From Prevotella sp. E2-28 (GTDB taxonomy: Bacteria > Bacteroidota > Bacteroidia > Bacteroidales > Bacteroidaceae): a stretch of DNA of 64,000 nucleotides. The stretch is from the NCBI RefSeq assembly GCF_022024055.1, contig NZ_CP091788.1:558001-622000 (forward strand), in the 5' to 3' direction. Under the pieces are notes generated by a model. That model was not told the origin of the DNA and made no database searches. It saw only the letters and a list, made by a program, of their open reading frames with translations. This document shows, piece after piece, positions 1 to 7,884 of the stretch (position 1 is the stretch's first letter; the number at the start of each line of letters is the position of its first letter). The position numbers and the translations under genes are program-made.

Positions 1-1112
1 TGGAAGAATGCACTGTAAGCTACAGACATGGCCCAGAGTGAACTCTCCCAAACAGCATCACTTGTGGAGGTAGAGCCCCAGTAATTATTGCCGCTGCAGG
101 TCTTCAGTTTGTTGGCCTTATGCGTGGAATAGGCAAAAACCAGACTCTTCATGGCCATGGCCTCGATATCATCCCATGTGACGTTGGCAGGAAGGGTAAC
201 CTTGCCCTTACCATATTTAACTAGGAAAGCGCAAATCATTGAGAGGTCGGCATTGGGGCGTACGCCACGCTCATCGTTAGCCATGGTGTTCTCGCCCATG
301 AAACAGCCGCAGGCCTCATTTTGGCTGTTGGGTGCAGCGCAGTCCTGAAAGTCATTTTTCAAATAGGTAGCAAAGTTTGCCAGCATCTGCAGGAGGTCGG
401 ACTTCATGGCGTCCTCGGCGACGAAATCGCCGAGCACAGTGCCTTCGGTGGGGCTTACGTCTTCATGTACTACGTAGTCATCAGGGAGAGCATAGAGATG
501 GATATCATCAAACATGATGCACGAACCGCCTGATTGCCAGTTGATGTTGAAGCCAATATTGATGCTACCATCGGCTTTTAACTCAAAATCCAATGTCTTT
601 GTATCCCATTTCATGCTGGTAAAGCAGCCTGTAGAACCCTGTTCAAAGGCTCCGGATGTACTGTTGCTGCCAGCCACAAGCTCGAATGATGACGTAGCCC
701 CATTGGCATACGCAGAGCGGATGCCTGCTGATAACTGATATTTGCCTTTAGGGAGGGTGACGGCCTGGCGTAGGGTAGTTGTGCCTGTGCTCCATCCCAT
801 ACGCAAGTAATATGCTTGCGTACCATCGGCTAATGTGGTCACCTTTCCAAAGTTGTTGTCGGTGTAGCAGTCGGCCGTCACGATAAGGCTCACGGCATTG
901 GCGCTGTTGTTGACAGTCCAGTCTTTGGGGGCTGTCAATACATAGCCTCGCAGACCGTCGGCCTGTTCTGTCTTTGTTTGTAGTGAAGTAATGGCATCAG
1001 CTTCGAATGATGCGTTTTTGACGTAAGTTGACGTCACATCGGTCTTTTCCTGTACTGCTAATGCAGTGAAGGCAGTCAGGATGCTTAGTGATAGTATCAG
1101 TAGCCTTTTCAT
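1..1112 (-). CDS. Secreted protein with N-terminal jelly-roll-like domain, C-terminus cut by window edge
   Basis: An open frame starts at ATG 1112 and runs without a stop off the left edge (370 codons visible). It begins with a signal peptide (MKRLLILSLSILTAFTALA). Residues ~25-195 have the look of a carbohydrate-binding jelly roll: a repeated Asn/Ser/Thr-rich beta pattern and 'IMFDDIHLYALPDD', the typical end of such a module. The following segment contains NEACGCFMGENTMANDERG and NYWGSTSTSDAVWESS, reminiscent of Bacteroidales secreted polysaccharide-active proteins, but I cannot name the family. It lies 28 nt downstream of tsaE with no obvious promoter of its own, so it may be the last gene of that operon. 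Whether it carries a T9SS C-terminal signal cannot be seen. Confidence 0.75.
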   Translation of the reverse strand, partial: MKRLLILSLSILTAFTALAVQEKTDVTSTYVKNASFEADAITSLQTKTEQADGLRGYVLTAPKDWTVNNSANAVSLIVTADCYTDNNFGKVTTLADGTQAYYLRMGWSTGTTTLRQAVTLPKGKYQLSAGIRSAYANGATSSFELVAGSNSTSGAFEQGSTGCFTSMKWDTKTLDFELKADGSINIGFNINWQSGGSCIMFDDIHLYALPDDYVVHEDVSPTEGTVLGDFVAEDAMKSDLLQMLANFATYLKNDFQDCAAPNSQNEACGCFMGENTMANDERGVRPNADLSMICAFLVKYGKGKVTLPANVTWDDIEAMAMKSLVFAYSTHKANKLKTCSGNNYWGSTSTSDAVWESSLWAMSVAYSAFF

Positions 1113-1140
1113 ATTCGTTGGATTTTTGTTAGTTTTGTAG

Positions 1141-1554
1141 TTATTCAAATATTACAGATCGTGTGCCATCGGGCTTCTCCTCAATGTTCACTTTGACCGC
1201 ATCATCGGGTAATAGGTCTTCAATGAGTTCTGGCCACTCGATGAAACAAAGGGCACCGCTGTAGAAATAATCCTCATAGCCCATGTCGTAAACTTCTTCG
1301 AGACGTTTGATTCGATAAAAATCGAAGTGATAGATGAGTGAAGAGTCTTTAACTTCATACTCATTGACGATGGCAAAGGTAGGACTGGTGATGACGTCCT
1401 CTACCCCCAGTTCTTCGCAAATAGCCTTGACAAAAGTGGTCTTCCCGGCTCCCATCTTGCCGTAGAAGGCAAACACCTTATGTTCGCCTATATGATTGAT
1501 AAACTCGCGAGCCGATTCGCGGATAGTGTCTAAACTTTGAATTTTTATTTCCAT
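1141..1554 (-). CDS. tsaE: tRNA threonylcarbamoyladenosine biosynthesis ATPase TsaE
   Basis: 137 aa, the usual length of TsaE, the small ATPase that works with TsaD/TsaB to make t6A37 on ANN-decoding tRNAs in the cytoplasm. A Walker A loop GKMGAGKTT lies at residues 32-40. The switch-like TSPTFAIVNEY, the HFDFYR motif and the C-terminal FIEWPE motif of the family are all present. It starts 6 nt after porX stops, so it is cotranscribed with the T9SS genes upstream. No unusual residues were seen. Confidence 0.95.
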   Translation of the reverse strand: MEIKIQSLDTIRESAREFINHIGEHKVFAFYGKMGAGKTTFVKAICEELGVEDVITSPTFAIVNEYEVKDSSLIYHFDFYRIKRLEEVYDMGYEDYFYSGALCFIEWPELIEDLLPDDAVKVNIEEKPDGTRSVIFE

Positions 1555-1560
1555 ATCTTT

Positions 1561-3129
1561 TTATCTTTTCTTTCCTGTCATAGTGATGAGTGGAATAATC
1601 ATCTCTTCCATGGAGATACCTCCATGCTGGAAGGTATCCTTATAATAAGAAACGTAATAGTTGTAGTTGTTGGGGTAGGCGAAGAACGAGTCACCAGTGG
1701 CAAAGACATAGCTGGTGGACAAGTTTGGTTGAGGTAACAGAGCCTCATTAGGATTCTTGATGACAAAGAGATCCTTAGAGTCATAGCTTAAGTTCTTGCC
1801 TAATTTATAACGCAGATTCGTATTTGTATTCTTATCGCCCACAATCTTTACTGGTTTTGTGCAACGAATGGAACCATGATCAGTTGTGACAATGACTTTA
1901 TAATCTGTTTGAGACAACAGACGGAAAAAGTCGGCAATGACGGAATGGCGGAACCACGAGAGTGTAATGCTACGATAAGCCGACTCACTGTTAGCCAATT
2001 CACGTACCATTCTTGATTCTGTGCGAGCATGACTCAGCATGTCGATAAAATTGAAAACTACCACGTTCAGGTCGTTCTTGTTGAGCGTATTCAGCTGTTG
2101 CATGAATTTCTCAGCTTCTGATGAGGTGTTGATTTTGTGATACGAGAACGTGTTGTGACGGCGATAACGCTCCAATTGTGTTTGAATGAGTGGACCTTCA
2201 TTCAGGTTCTTACCCTCTTCTTCGTCCTCATCGACCCATAAATCAGGGAACATCTGTGCAATCTTGTTGGGCATCAGTCCACTGAAAATGGCATTGCGGG
2301 CATACTGTGTAGCTGTGGGCAGTATGCTGCAATAGAGATCTTCATCAATATCAAACTGGTCACCGATTTCCTGAGCCAGCATACGCCATTGGTCGTAGCG
2401 AAAATTATCGAGTACAATAAGGAACACCTTTTCACCACTATTCAGTAGAGGGAAAACTTTTGTCTTGAAAACCTCTGGTGACATAATAGGCCGTTCCATC
2501 TCTTTCCCGTTTGGTGACAACGAAGCAACCCAATCCAGATAGTTTCTTTTAATGAATTTGGCGAATCCTAGATTTGCTTCTTCTTTCTGCATGACAAGCA
2601 TCTCCGTCATCTGAGAGTCGGTGCTTGACAGTTGCAATTCCCAATGAACTAACTGTCTATATACCTTGAGCCAGTCTTGCCATGTGCGGCAATCCATGAT
2701 CTGCATGGCAATTTGCTGGAACTGCTGCTGATATTGACTCTGAGTTACCTCGGTCTCAATCTCGCGGCGGTGTATGTTCTTTTTCAGGACAAGTAATATC
2801 TGGTTAGGGTTGACGGGCTTAATCAGATAATCAGCAATCTTTTGGCCGATAGCCTGCTCCATAATATTCTCTTCTTCGCTTTTGGTAACCATGACAACAG
2901 GCGTGGCAGGTGAAATCTGCTTGATACGTTGTAAGGTCTCCAGACCGCTGAGGCCAGGCATTTGCTCATCGAGTAGTACCAAGTCAAACGAGTGATTATG
3001 GAATAAGTCAATGGCATCAGTGCCATTGCTCACGGTAGTTACCTCGTAGCCTTTTTTCTCGAGGAAGATGATGTGGGCCTTAAGCAACTCCACTTCATCA
3101 TCAACCCATAGTAGTTGTCCGTTAGTCAT
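1561..3129 (-). CDS. porX: PorX-type response regulator with PglZ domain (T9SS regulator)
   Basis: 522 aa. Residues 1-120 are a CheY-like receiver with acidic pair D10-D11, phospho-acceptor D54 (LLDEQMPG) and the YLIKPVNP lysine motif. The rest is an alkaline-phosphatase-superfamily PglZ domain with LDNFRYDQW near its start and the metal-site motif TTDHGS. This architecture is that of PorX of Porphyromonas gingivalis and the orthologues in gliding Flavobacteria, which with the kinase PorY control type IX secretion. The PorX PglZ domain is reported to bind zinc and hydrolyse oligonucleotides. It follows porW after 18 nt and precedes tsaE by 6 nt, so all are in one transcript. Assignment rests on domain order and on the neighbour porW. 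Confidence 0.9.
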   Translation of the reverse strand: MTNGQLLWVDDEVELLKAHIIFLEKKGYEVTTVSNGTDAIDLFHNHSFDLVLLDEQMPGLSGLETLQRIKQISPATPVVMVTKSEEENIMEQAIGQKIADYLIKPVNPNQILLVLKKNIHRREIETEVTQSQYQQQFQQIAMQIMDCRTWQDWLKVYRQLVHWELQLSSTDSQMTEMLVMQKEEANLGFAKFIKRNYLDWVASLSPNGKEMERPIMSPEVFKTKVFPLLNSGEKVFLIVLDNFRYDQWRMLAQEIGDQFDIDEDLYCSILPTATQYARNAIFSGLMPNKIAQMFPDLWVDEDEEEGKNLNEGPLIQTQLERYRRHNTFSYHKINTSSEAEKFMQQLNTLNKNDLNVVVFNFIDMLSHARTESRMVRELANSESAYRSITLSWFRHSVIADFFRLLSQTDYKVIVTTDHGSIRCTKPVKIVGDKNTNTNLRYKLGKNLSYDSKDLFVIKNPNEALLPQPNLSTSYVFATGDSFFAYPNNYNYYVSYYKDTFQHGGISMEEMIIPLITMTGKKR

Positions 3130-3147
3130 ATCTTGCTGTCGTTAGGT

Positions 3148-6042
3148 TTACCAAAGATCGAAATCGTCATCAGTATTGTCTGTATCTTGTTCCTCCTCCC
3201 TCTCAGACTCGGTATCCTCAGGGTCTGTCTGATTAAAGTCTGTGGGAATGTTAAGTAATTCCTCATTGCTAATTTGCAGGGGTAGGAATGTACGTTCATA
3301 GAACTCATCATAATCTTTGAAGCTGTAGCGGGTACCAATGAGTGAAAAGTTATGCTCACTGATGACGAGACTGCGACAACGGCGTAACATGTTGGCCATC
3401 TTCTCGTATTGTCGCAACTGGCGCGCATATTGCAGGGCTTCATCGAAATTCAGGAATCCACGTATTGTCATACGACTGAAACCTTGTTGACGTTCTATTT
3501 CTAAGTCGAAGTTGCGTACAAGGAAACGTGAGAAATTGAAACGTGCCATCTCGTAGAGTAGCTGATTCTCATTGACGGAGTCAGGCTGGAATACGAGTAG
3601 GAACATGAAAGGTATGTTGCGGTCGGCTGAAAGAGTATCCGTTGAGGTGGAGTCTTGAGCTAGCGTCAGGTCACGTCGTGACCAGAAGTCGTCAACGTCG
3701 AAGCTGCCGCCATGGAGGGTACGTCCTTCTTGAACACCTTTGATAATCATACCTGCCATCTCTGTTACTTCACTCTTCGGGTATTTCTCTACAACAGTTT
3801 TCAATTCTGTAATACATCCTTTTACATCACCTTGATTCAGTAAGCTAAGTCCATTGATGAATATGAATTTGGGACGATTCTCGCCAAGGGGGAACCGCTC
3901 AGCCGATAGTTTGGCATTTGCACTGATAACATCATGATTCCCTTCCTTAAATGCTTCGTAAGTGACGGCATAGATAGAGTCCTCTAAGTGTTCACCAAAG
4001 CGAGCATTTTCTTCGAAATAGGGGTCGCTGAGTAGAATGGTCAACTCGCTTTCGGGGTATTGTTCTTGCATGCGTGCCAAACAACTATCAGCCAATTCAC
4101 TTTGTCCAATACGGGAATAGAGCAAGAAGAGATGGTACCAAGCCTTGTCCATCTGTTCATACGAAGGATATTGTTCTGTGAGTCTTACTAGTTGCTTCTT
4201 TGCTAATCCGAAATTTTCCAGTTTGTCTTTGAAAATAACTCCCGAGTTATACAGACCATCCATGATAACCAGATCACTTTCGGTTTTCTGCTCTTCAGTG
4301 AAAGGAATCTGGGCAAGATAATATTCGCGGTTGTGAGGGTCGTTAGCTAAACTATCTGCTTCAGTAGAAAGACTGTCTTTGGTTTCAGAAATATCCGGCA
4401 TTTCCAGATTGCTCTGATTCTCTAGACTATCGGGGTTTTCCGAGGTGCTCTCCATATTCAGATTAGCCACAACCGTTTTGTTCATTCGCTGCCAGTCATC
4501 GGCATTCTCGCGTTTTCCCCATTGTTTCTGGAAGGTTTGTTTACCTTGATTGACTGCCATCTGGTTGTAGAAATACCATTGACCGTTAGCGCCAGATGCT
4601 GATTGTTTAGGAGTTGCAGAGGGACGCTGATTACGGTTTCCTACGGCTCCTTGTTTCTGCTGGACTTTCTCGACCTCTGCTTCGAGAGCCTTGTCACGCT
4701 CTTCCTTTTCCTTTTTCTTTAAGGCTTCAATGACGCGATCAATGGCTGCGAGGCGCTCTTTTTCTGGCATTTTTGCAAGTTCTTGCAAGGAGTCCTGTAA
4801 ATGGATGGCATCTGTAAAAGGTACAAGCTCATCCAAGACCTTAGAACGCTTGGATAACATTTCGTAGTCATCACGCTCTTTGTCTAACAGTCCGATGGCC
4901 TCGCCGTAGCAACGCTGCGCATCGTTGTATTTCTCTAAAACCCAATACAAATCACCCAACTTCAGTAATAGAACGCCTTTCTCGATGCCGCTGCGTGTAG
5001 CTTTTTCGTTTCCTTTCTCGTAGGCAGCGATAGCTTTGATGGTGTCGCGCTGCATCATATATATATTGCCAATGGCGTAATATACCTGGTCCAGGTAATC
5101 CTTGTTGTTGTCCGAACGTGCCATTCGTTTCAGACGGTTAATCATTTTCTTGTAGTTGCCTTTAGCCATTACTTCAGTTTGGGCTATGCGTGCATTGAAT
5201 TCCAATTCGTATGGTGGGTTCTGCCGAATAACCTTCTGGTAAGCCTTATATGCATCTTCGCGTTTGCCGATAGCGCTTTGTATCTGTCCCATAAGAAACC
5301 ACTCGCGTGCCTTTTGTGTTTTGCGGTGTTCGTGCTTTATGGTCTTACGTAGATAGGGAATGGCTTTTTCAAATTCACCAGTCTTCAAATAATAGCAGGC
5401 AAGGGTGTTGTCCCAGTCGTTCTGAGCCCGATAATGGATAGAGTCGCGCCCAGTATTGCGGATGATGTCCTCTGCATCGTAAATCCAATCTAACTCTGTA
5501 TAGCAACGGGCGAGCCATGCTCGTGCCATACAGTTTTGCATGGGCTGTGTCTGGTAAAGGCGCGACATATAACTGAAAGTGGCAGCCGCTTCTTCGAATT
5601 CACCTTTCTGGTATTGGGCCTGCCCCATCATGAGCCATGCTTTCCATAGGAAGGGATTGTATTCCTTTCGTCCCAACCACTCTTTATCCTTTGCAGTCTT
5701 TCTGCGTGACTTTTTCCATTCAGGTTTCGCTTTGATGGAGTGTTGCTTGATAGTTTTCTCCATCTTCTCTATAGAGCGGTCAAAATTACCCTTTCCTAAA
5801 GAACGACTGTTCTTATTACCAACGGTGTATAGCGGTAGTATTTCAGTAAAGTTATCTTTATTGCCTTTCTCTTTTTCTCTGGCACCATCGATATATGCTT
5901 GCGAACCATTATAGTATGTGTTGTATTTCGCTGTGAATGACTGCCAGAAACGACTCTTCCCCGTATTCTTATGCGTAGAACAAGCCATCAGCAATGTGCT
6001 GATGACTACCATAAATAATATGTAGGATATTCTGCGCATCAT
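3148..6042 (-). CDS. porW: PorW/SprE-type TPR lipoprotein of the type IX secretion system
   Basis: 964 aa lipoprotein. The N-terminal signal ends at LLMACSTHKN, with lipidated Cys ~21. The next stretch, SRFWQSFTAKYNTYYNG, is characteristic of SprE/PorW. Residues ~130-420 contain successive TPR-like helical pairs (KAWLMMGQAQYQKGEFEEA, YYAIGNIYMMQRDTIKA, LLLKLGDLYWVLEKYNDA), then a charged coiled-coil/linker at ~430-500 and a second TPR block at ~600-760. The C-terminal tail is very acidic (TDPEDTESEREEEQDTD). PorW/SprE is required for T9SS secretion and is thought to link the inner-membrane motor with outer-membrane parts. It lies between a small membrane protein (12 nt) and porX (18 nt). Two tandem ATGs occur at 6042 and 6039. 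Confidence 0.9.
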   Translation of the reverse strand: MMRRISYILFMVVISTLLMACSTHKNTGKSRFWQSFTAKYNTYYNGSQAYIDGAREKEKGNKDNFTEILPLYTVGNKNSRSLGKGNFDRSIEKMEKTIKQHSIKAKPEWKKSRRKTAKDKEWLGRKEYNPFLWKAWLMMGQAQYQKGEFEEAAATFSYMSRLYQTQPMQNCMARAWLARCYTELDWIYDAEDIIRNTGRDSIHYRAQNDWDNTLACYYLKTGEFEKAIPYLRKTIKHEHRKTQKAREWFLMGQIQSAIGKREDAYKAYQKVIRQNPPYELEFNARIAQTEVMAKGNYKKMINRLKRMARSDNNKDYLDQVYYAIGNIYMMQRDTIKAIAAYEKGNEKATRSGIEKGVLLLKLGDLYWVLEKYNDAQRCYGEAIGLLDKERDDYEMLSKRSKVLDELVPFTDAIHLQDSLQELAKMPEKERLAAIDRVIEALKKKEKEERDKALEAEVEKVQQKQGAVGNRNQRPSATPKQSASGANGQWYFYNQMAVNQGKQTFQKQWGKRENADDWQRMNKTVVANLNMESTSENPDSLENQSNLEMPDISETKDSLSTEADSLANDPHNREYYLAQIPFTEEQKTESDLVIMDGLYNSGVIFKDKLENFGLAKKQLVRLTEQYPSYEQMDKAWYHLFLLYSRIGQSELADSCLARMQEQYPESELTILLSDPYFEENARFGEHLEDSIYAVTYEAFKEGNHDVISANAKLSAERFPLGENRPKFIFINGLSLLNQGDVKGCITELKTVVEKYPKSEVTEMAGMIIKGVQEGRTLHGGSFDVDDFWSRRDLTLAQDSTSTDTLSADRNIPFMFLLVFQPDSVNENQLLYEMARFNFSRFLVRNFDLEIERQQGFSRMTIRGFLNFDEALQYARQLRQYEKMANMLRRCRSLVISEHNFSLIGTRYSFKDYDEFYERTFLPLQISNEELLNIPTDFNQTDPEDTESEREEEQDTDNTDDDFDLW

Positions 6043-6054
6043 TTTAAGAAACTC

Positions 6055-6264
6055 CTAAATATCTGATTTATTGCCTTTTTGCTTCTTTTTCTCTTCAATC
6101 AGACAGGCAATCTTACAGTCACCGGAAACCTTACTACTGCATGATGCACAATCATGTGCCTCCACTACAGGTTCGTCTGTTCCCCCCTTGGTGAAAATTG
6201 ATGCTAATGCAGCTATGATGCCTAACACCACAATAGAACCAATGCAAATCAGCGCAAACTCCAT
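6055..6264 (-). CDS. Small Cys-rich single-pass membrane protein
   Basis: 69 aa. One N-terminal transmembrane helix (residues ~3-25, ALICIGSIVVLGIIAALASI) is followed by a short soluble tail with CASCSSKVSGDCKIACL and a lysine-rich end. The four cysteines could bind a metal or form disulfides. It is not a family I can name. It sits 6 nt after aroA and 12 nt before porW, and the tight spacing argues that it is a real cotranscribed gene. A link to T9SS is inference from position only. Confidence 0.75.
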   Translation of the reverse strand: MEFALICIGSIVVLGIIAALASIFTKGGTDEPVVEAHDCASCSSKVSGDCKIACLIEEKKKQKGNKSDI

Positions 6265-6270
6265 GTGAAT

Positions 6271-7530
6271 TTATTGTTGGATGGTAAATTGTGCTTCTTG
6301 TATGTCATCCCAGAAATGTGGGTATGACTTGGTGACTACCAGTGGGTTGTTGATGGCAATAGGCATTCTACATGCAAGTGGGGCAAAGGCAAGGGCCATG
6401 CGGTGATCATCGTAGGTATCGATAGGGGCTTGATAAGTAATATCAGAAACGTGTTGGCTCTTTCCGTCCCATTTTAACTCACAATCGTTAATGTCCTGAA
6501 TTTGATAGCCAAGCTTATTGAGTTCAGTCTTCAGTGCAGTGATACGGTCAGTTTCTTTAATCTTCAGCGTTTGTAGTCCTGTAAAATGGAATGGGATGCC
6601 CAGTGCACAGCATGTACATACAAAAGTCTGCGCCAAATCTGGTGCGCTAACAAAATCATATTCCAATCGTGGTACGCTGTGCCCACTTTTTGTAAGTGTC
6701 ACCGTAGTCGGCTTTCCGGGAGTCTTGTGAGCAAAAATAGTTTTAACCCCAAGTAAGCTGAAAATGTAGCGTACGATAGAATCGCCTTGCTTAGATCCAT
6801 CCATCAGTCCCTCAAGTCGTATCTCTGCTTCTGGATCTTCTGATAGGGCAACCATTTCGTACCAATAGCTGGCTGCACTCCAGTCGCTCTCAATATAATA
6901 AGGGCGAGGGGTGTATGGCTTAGGTGTAACTTCGATGGTGTCTATTGATGTCCATTCTGCATTGGCACCAAATTCGCGCATCATCCAAAGCGTGAGATCT
7001 ATATATGGTCTGGAGATGATATCACCGGTAAGACGCAGTGTTAGTCCTTTTTGTAAAACAGGACCAATCATGAGTAGGGCAGAGATAAACTGCGAACTAA
7101 TATTTCCAGGAACCTCTAAATCTCCGCCTTCCAGTTTTTGTCCTTTAATGCGAAGGGGAGGAAAACCTTCTTCGCCTTCATAACTGATGTTGGCTCCAAG
7201 GCGACGTAAAGCATCAACCAAGACCTTAATTGGACGGTGTTTCATACGTTCTGTTCCAGTGATGACGTGTTCGCCATACTCAGTTGCAGTCAGGAATGCT
7301 GTCATAAAACGCATGGCTGTTCCTGCTGCTTTAATGTTAATAACCTCAGGCATATTTTCCAAAGCCTGTATGATTACCTCTGTGTCGTCGCAATCGCTTA
7401 GATTATCAGGCAGAATAGTTCCTCCTGATAATGCATAAATGATAAGGGCGCGGTTAGATATGCTTTTTGACGCCGGCAACTTAATGGTTGTCTGTAGTCG
7501 TTTGGGTCCAGTAATTTGATATGTTGTCAT
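6271..7530 (-). CDS. aroA: 3-phosphoshikimate 1-carboxyvinyltransferase (EPSP synthase)
   Basis: 419 aa from the ATG at 7530, chosen because MTTYQITGP begins the enzyme and a -7 element lies just upstream. The enzyme joins shikimate-3-phosphate and PEP in the chorismate pathway. Visible motifs are LPASKSISNRALI (substrate-binding Lys/Ser/Arg), AAGTAMRFMTAFL, SSQFISALLM, KIKETDRITALK and DDHRMALAFAPLA. Length is normal. It is the first gene of the leftward operon aroA-small membrane protein-porW-porX-tsaE. Confidence 0.96.
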   Translation of the reverse strand: MTTYQITGPKRLQTTIKLPASKSISNRALIIYALSGGTILPDNLSDCDDTEVIIQALENMPEVINIKAAGTAMRFMTAFLTATEYGEHVITGTERMKHRPIKVLVDALRRLGANISYEGEEGFPPLRIKGQKLEGGDLEVPGNISSQFISALLMIGPVLQKGLTLRLTGDIISRPYIDLTLWMMREFGANAEWTSIDTIEVTPKPYTPRPYYIESDWSAASYWYEMVALSEDPEAEIRLEGLMDGSKQGDSIVRYIFSLLGVKTIFAHKTPGKPTTVTLTKSGHSVPRLEYDFVSAPDLAQTFVCTCCALGIPFHFTGLQTLKIKETDRITALKTELNKLGYQIQDINDCELKWDGKSQHVSDITYQAPIDTYDDHRMALAFAPLACRMPIAINNPLVVTKSYPHFWDDIQEAQFTIQQ

Positions 7531-7538
7531 AATTGATG

Positions 7539-7546
7539 CAAAGATA
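7539..7546 (-). promoter_or_regulatory. Bacteroidetes -7 element of the aroA-porW-porX-tsaE operon
   Basis: TATCTTTG on the minus strand, matching the TAnnTTTG consensus, only 8 nt before the aroA ATG, so the transcript would be nearly leaderless. No well-spaced -33 TTG is seen; the nearest is at 23 nt. Confidence 0.6.
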
Positions 7547-7625
7547 CAAAATAAAAGTAATAAAAATAGCAAGGAGCTGTAATAATTAAAGATTTTTGCA
7601 AAAACATAAAAAACTTAGGGAAAAA

Positions 7626-7657
7626 TTTGGTGGTTTCGGAAAAACTGCGTACCTTTG
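7626..7657 (+). promoter_or_regulatory. Promoter of tRNA-Pro
   Basis: TTTG at 7626-7629, a 20-nt spacer and TACCTTTG at 7650-7657. This is a textbook Bacteroidetes sigma-ABfr promoter, with the tRNA starting 43 nt downstream. Confidence 0.85.
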
Positions 7658-7700
7658 CACCCGCAATTACGACCAATGGTCAGTTGCTAAGCAAAATGAT

Positions 7701-7773
7701 CGGGATTTAGCGCAGTTGGTAGCGCACACGTCTGGGGGGCGCGAGGTCGCTGGTTCGAGTCCAGTAATCCCGA
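7701..7773 (+). tRNA. tRNA-Pro (anticodon GGG)
   Basis: 73-nt cloverleaf without encoded CCA. The acceptor CGGGATT pairs with AATCCCG. The D-stem GCGC/GCGC has an 8-nt loop, the anticodon loop is CTGGGGG with GGG at positions 34-36, and the T arm is GCTGG-TTCGAGT-CCAGT. First base C1 and discriminator A73 suit proline tRNA. Anticodon-stem pair 28-42 is A-C (7728/7742), a mismatch, and 31-39 is a T-G wobble. It has its own promoter 43 nt upstream and a hairpin just after. Confidence 0.95.
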
Positions 7774-7777
7774 CTGG

Positions 7778-7820
7778 AGAAAGGGAGTTGGAAACCAATT
7801 GGTTACAACTCCTTTCTTTA
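7778..7820 (+). terminator. Probable terminator after tRNA-Pro
   Basis: The arm at 7778-7790 pairs with 7806-7817 (GGAGTTG/CAACTCC core, one bulged G), with a T-rich end. It sits 5 nt after the tRNA. Confidence 0.65.
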
Positions 7821-7884
7821 TGCCCTAAAGTTTGCTCAATAATTTTGGAGTGACGGAAATCTTGACAAGAAAACTGTGAAATGA

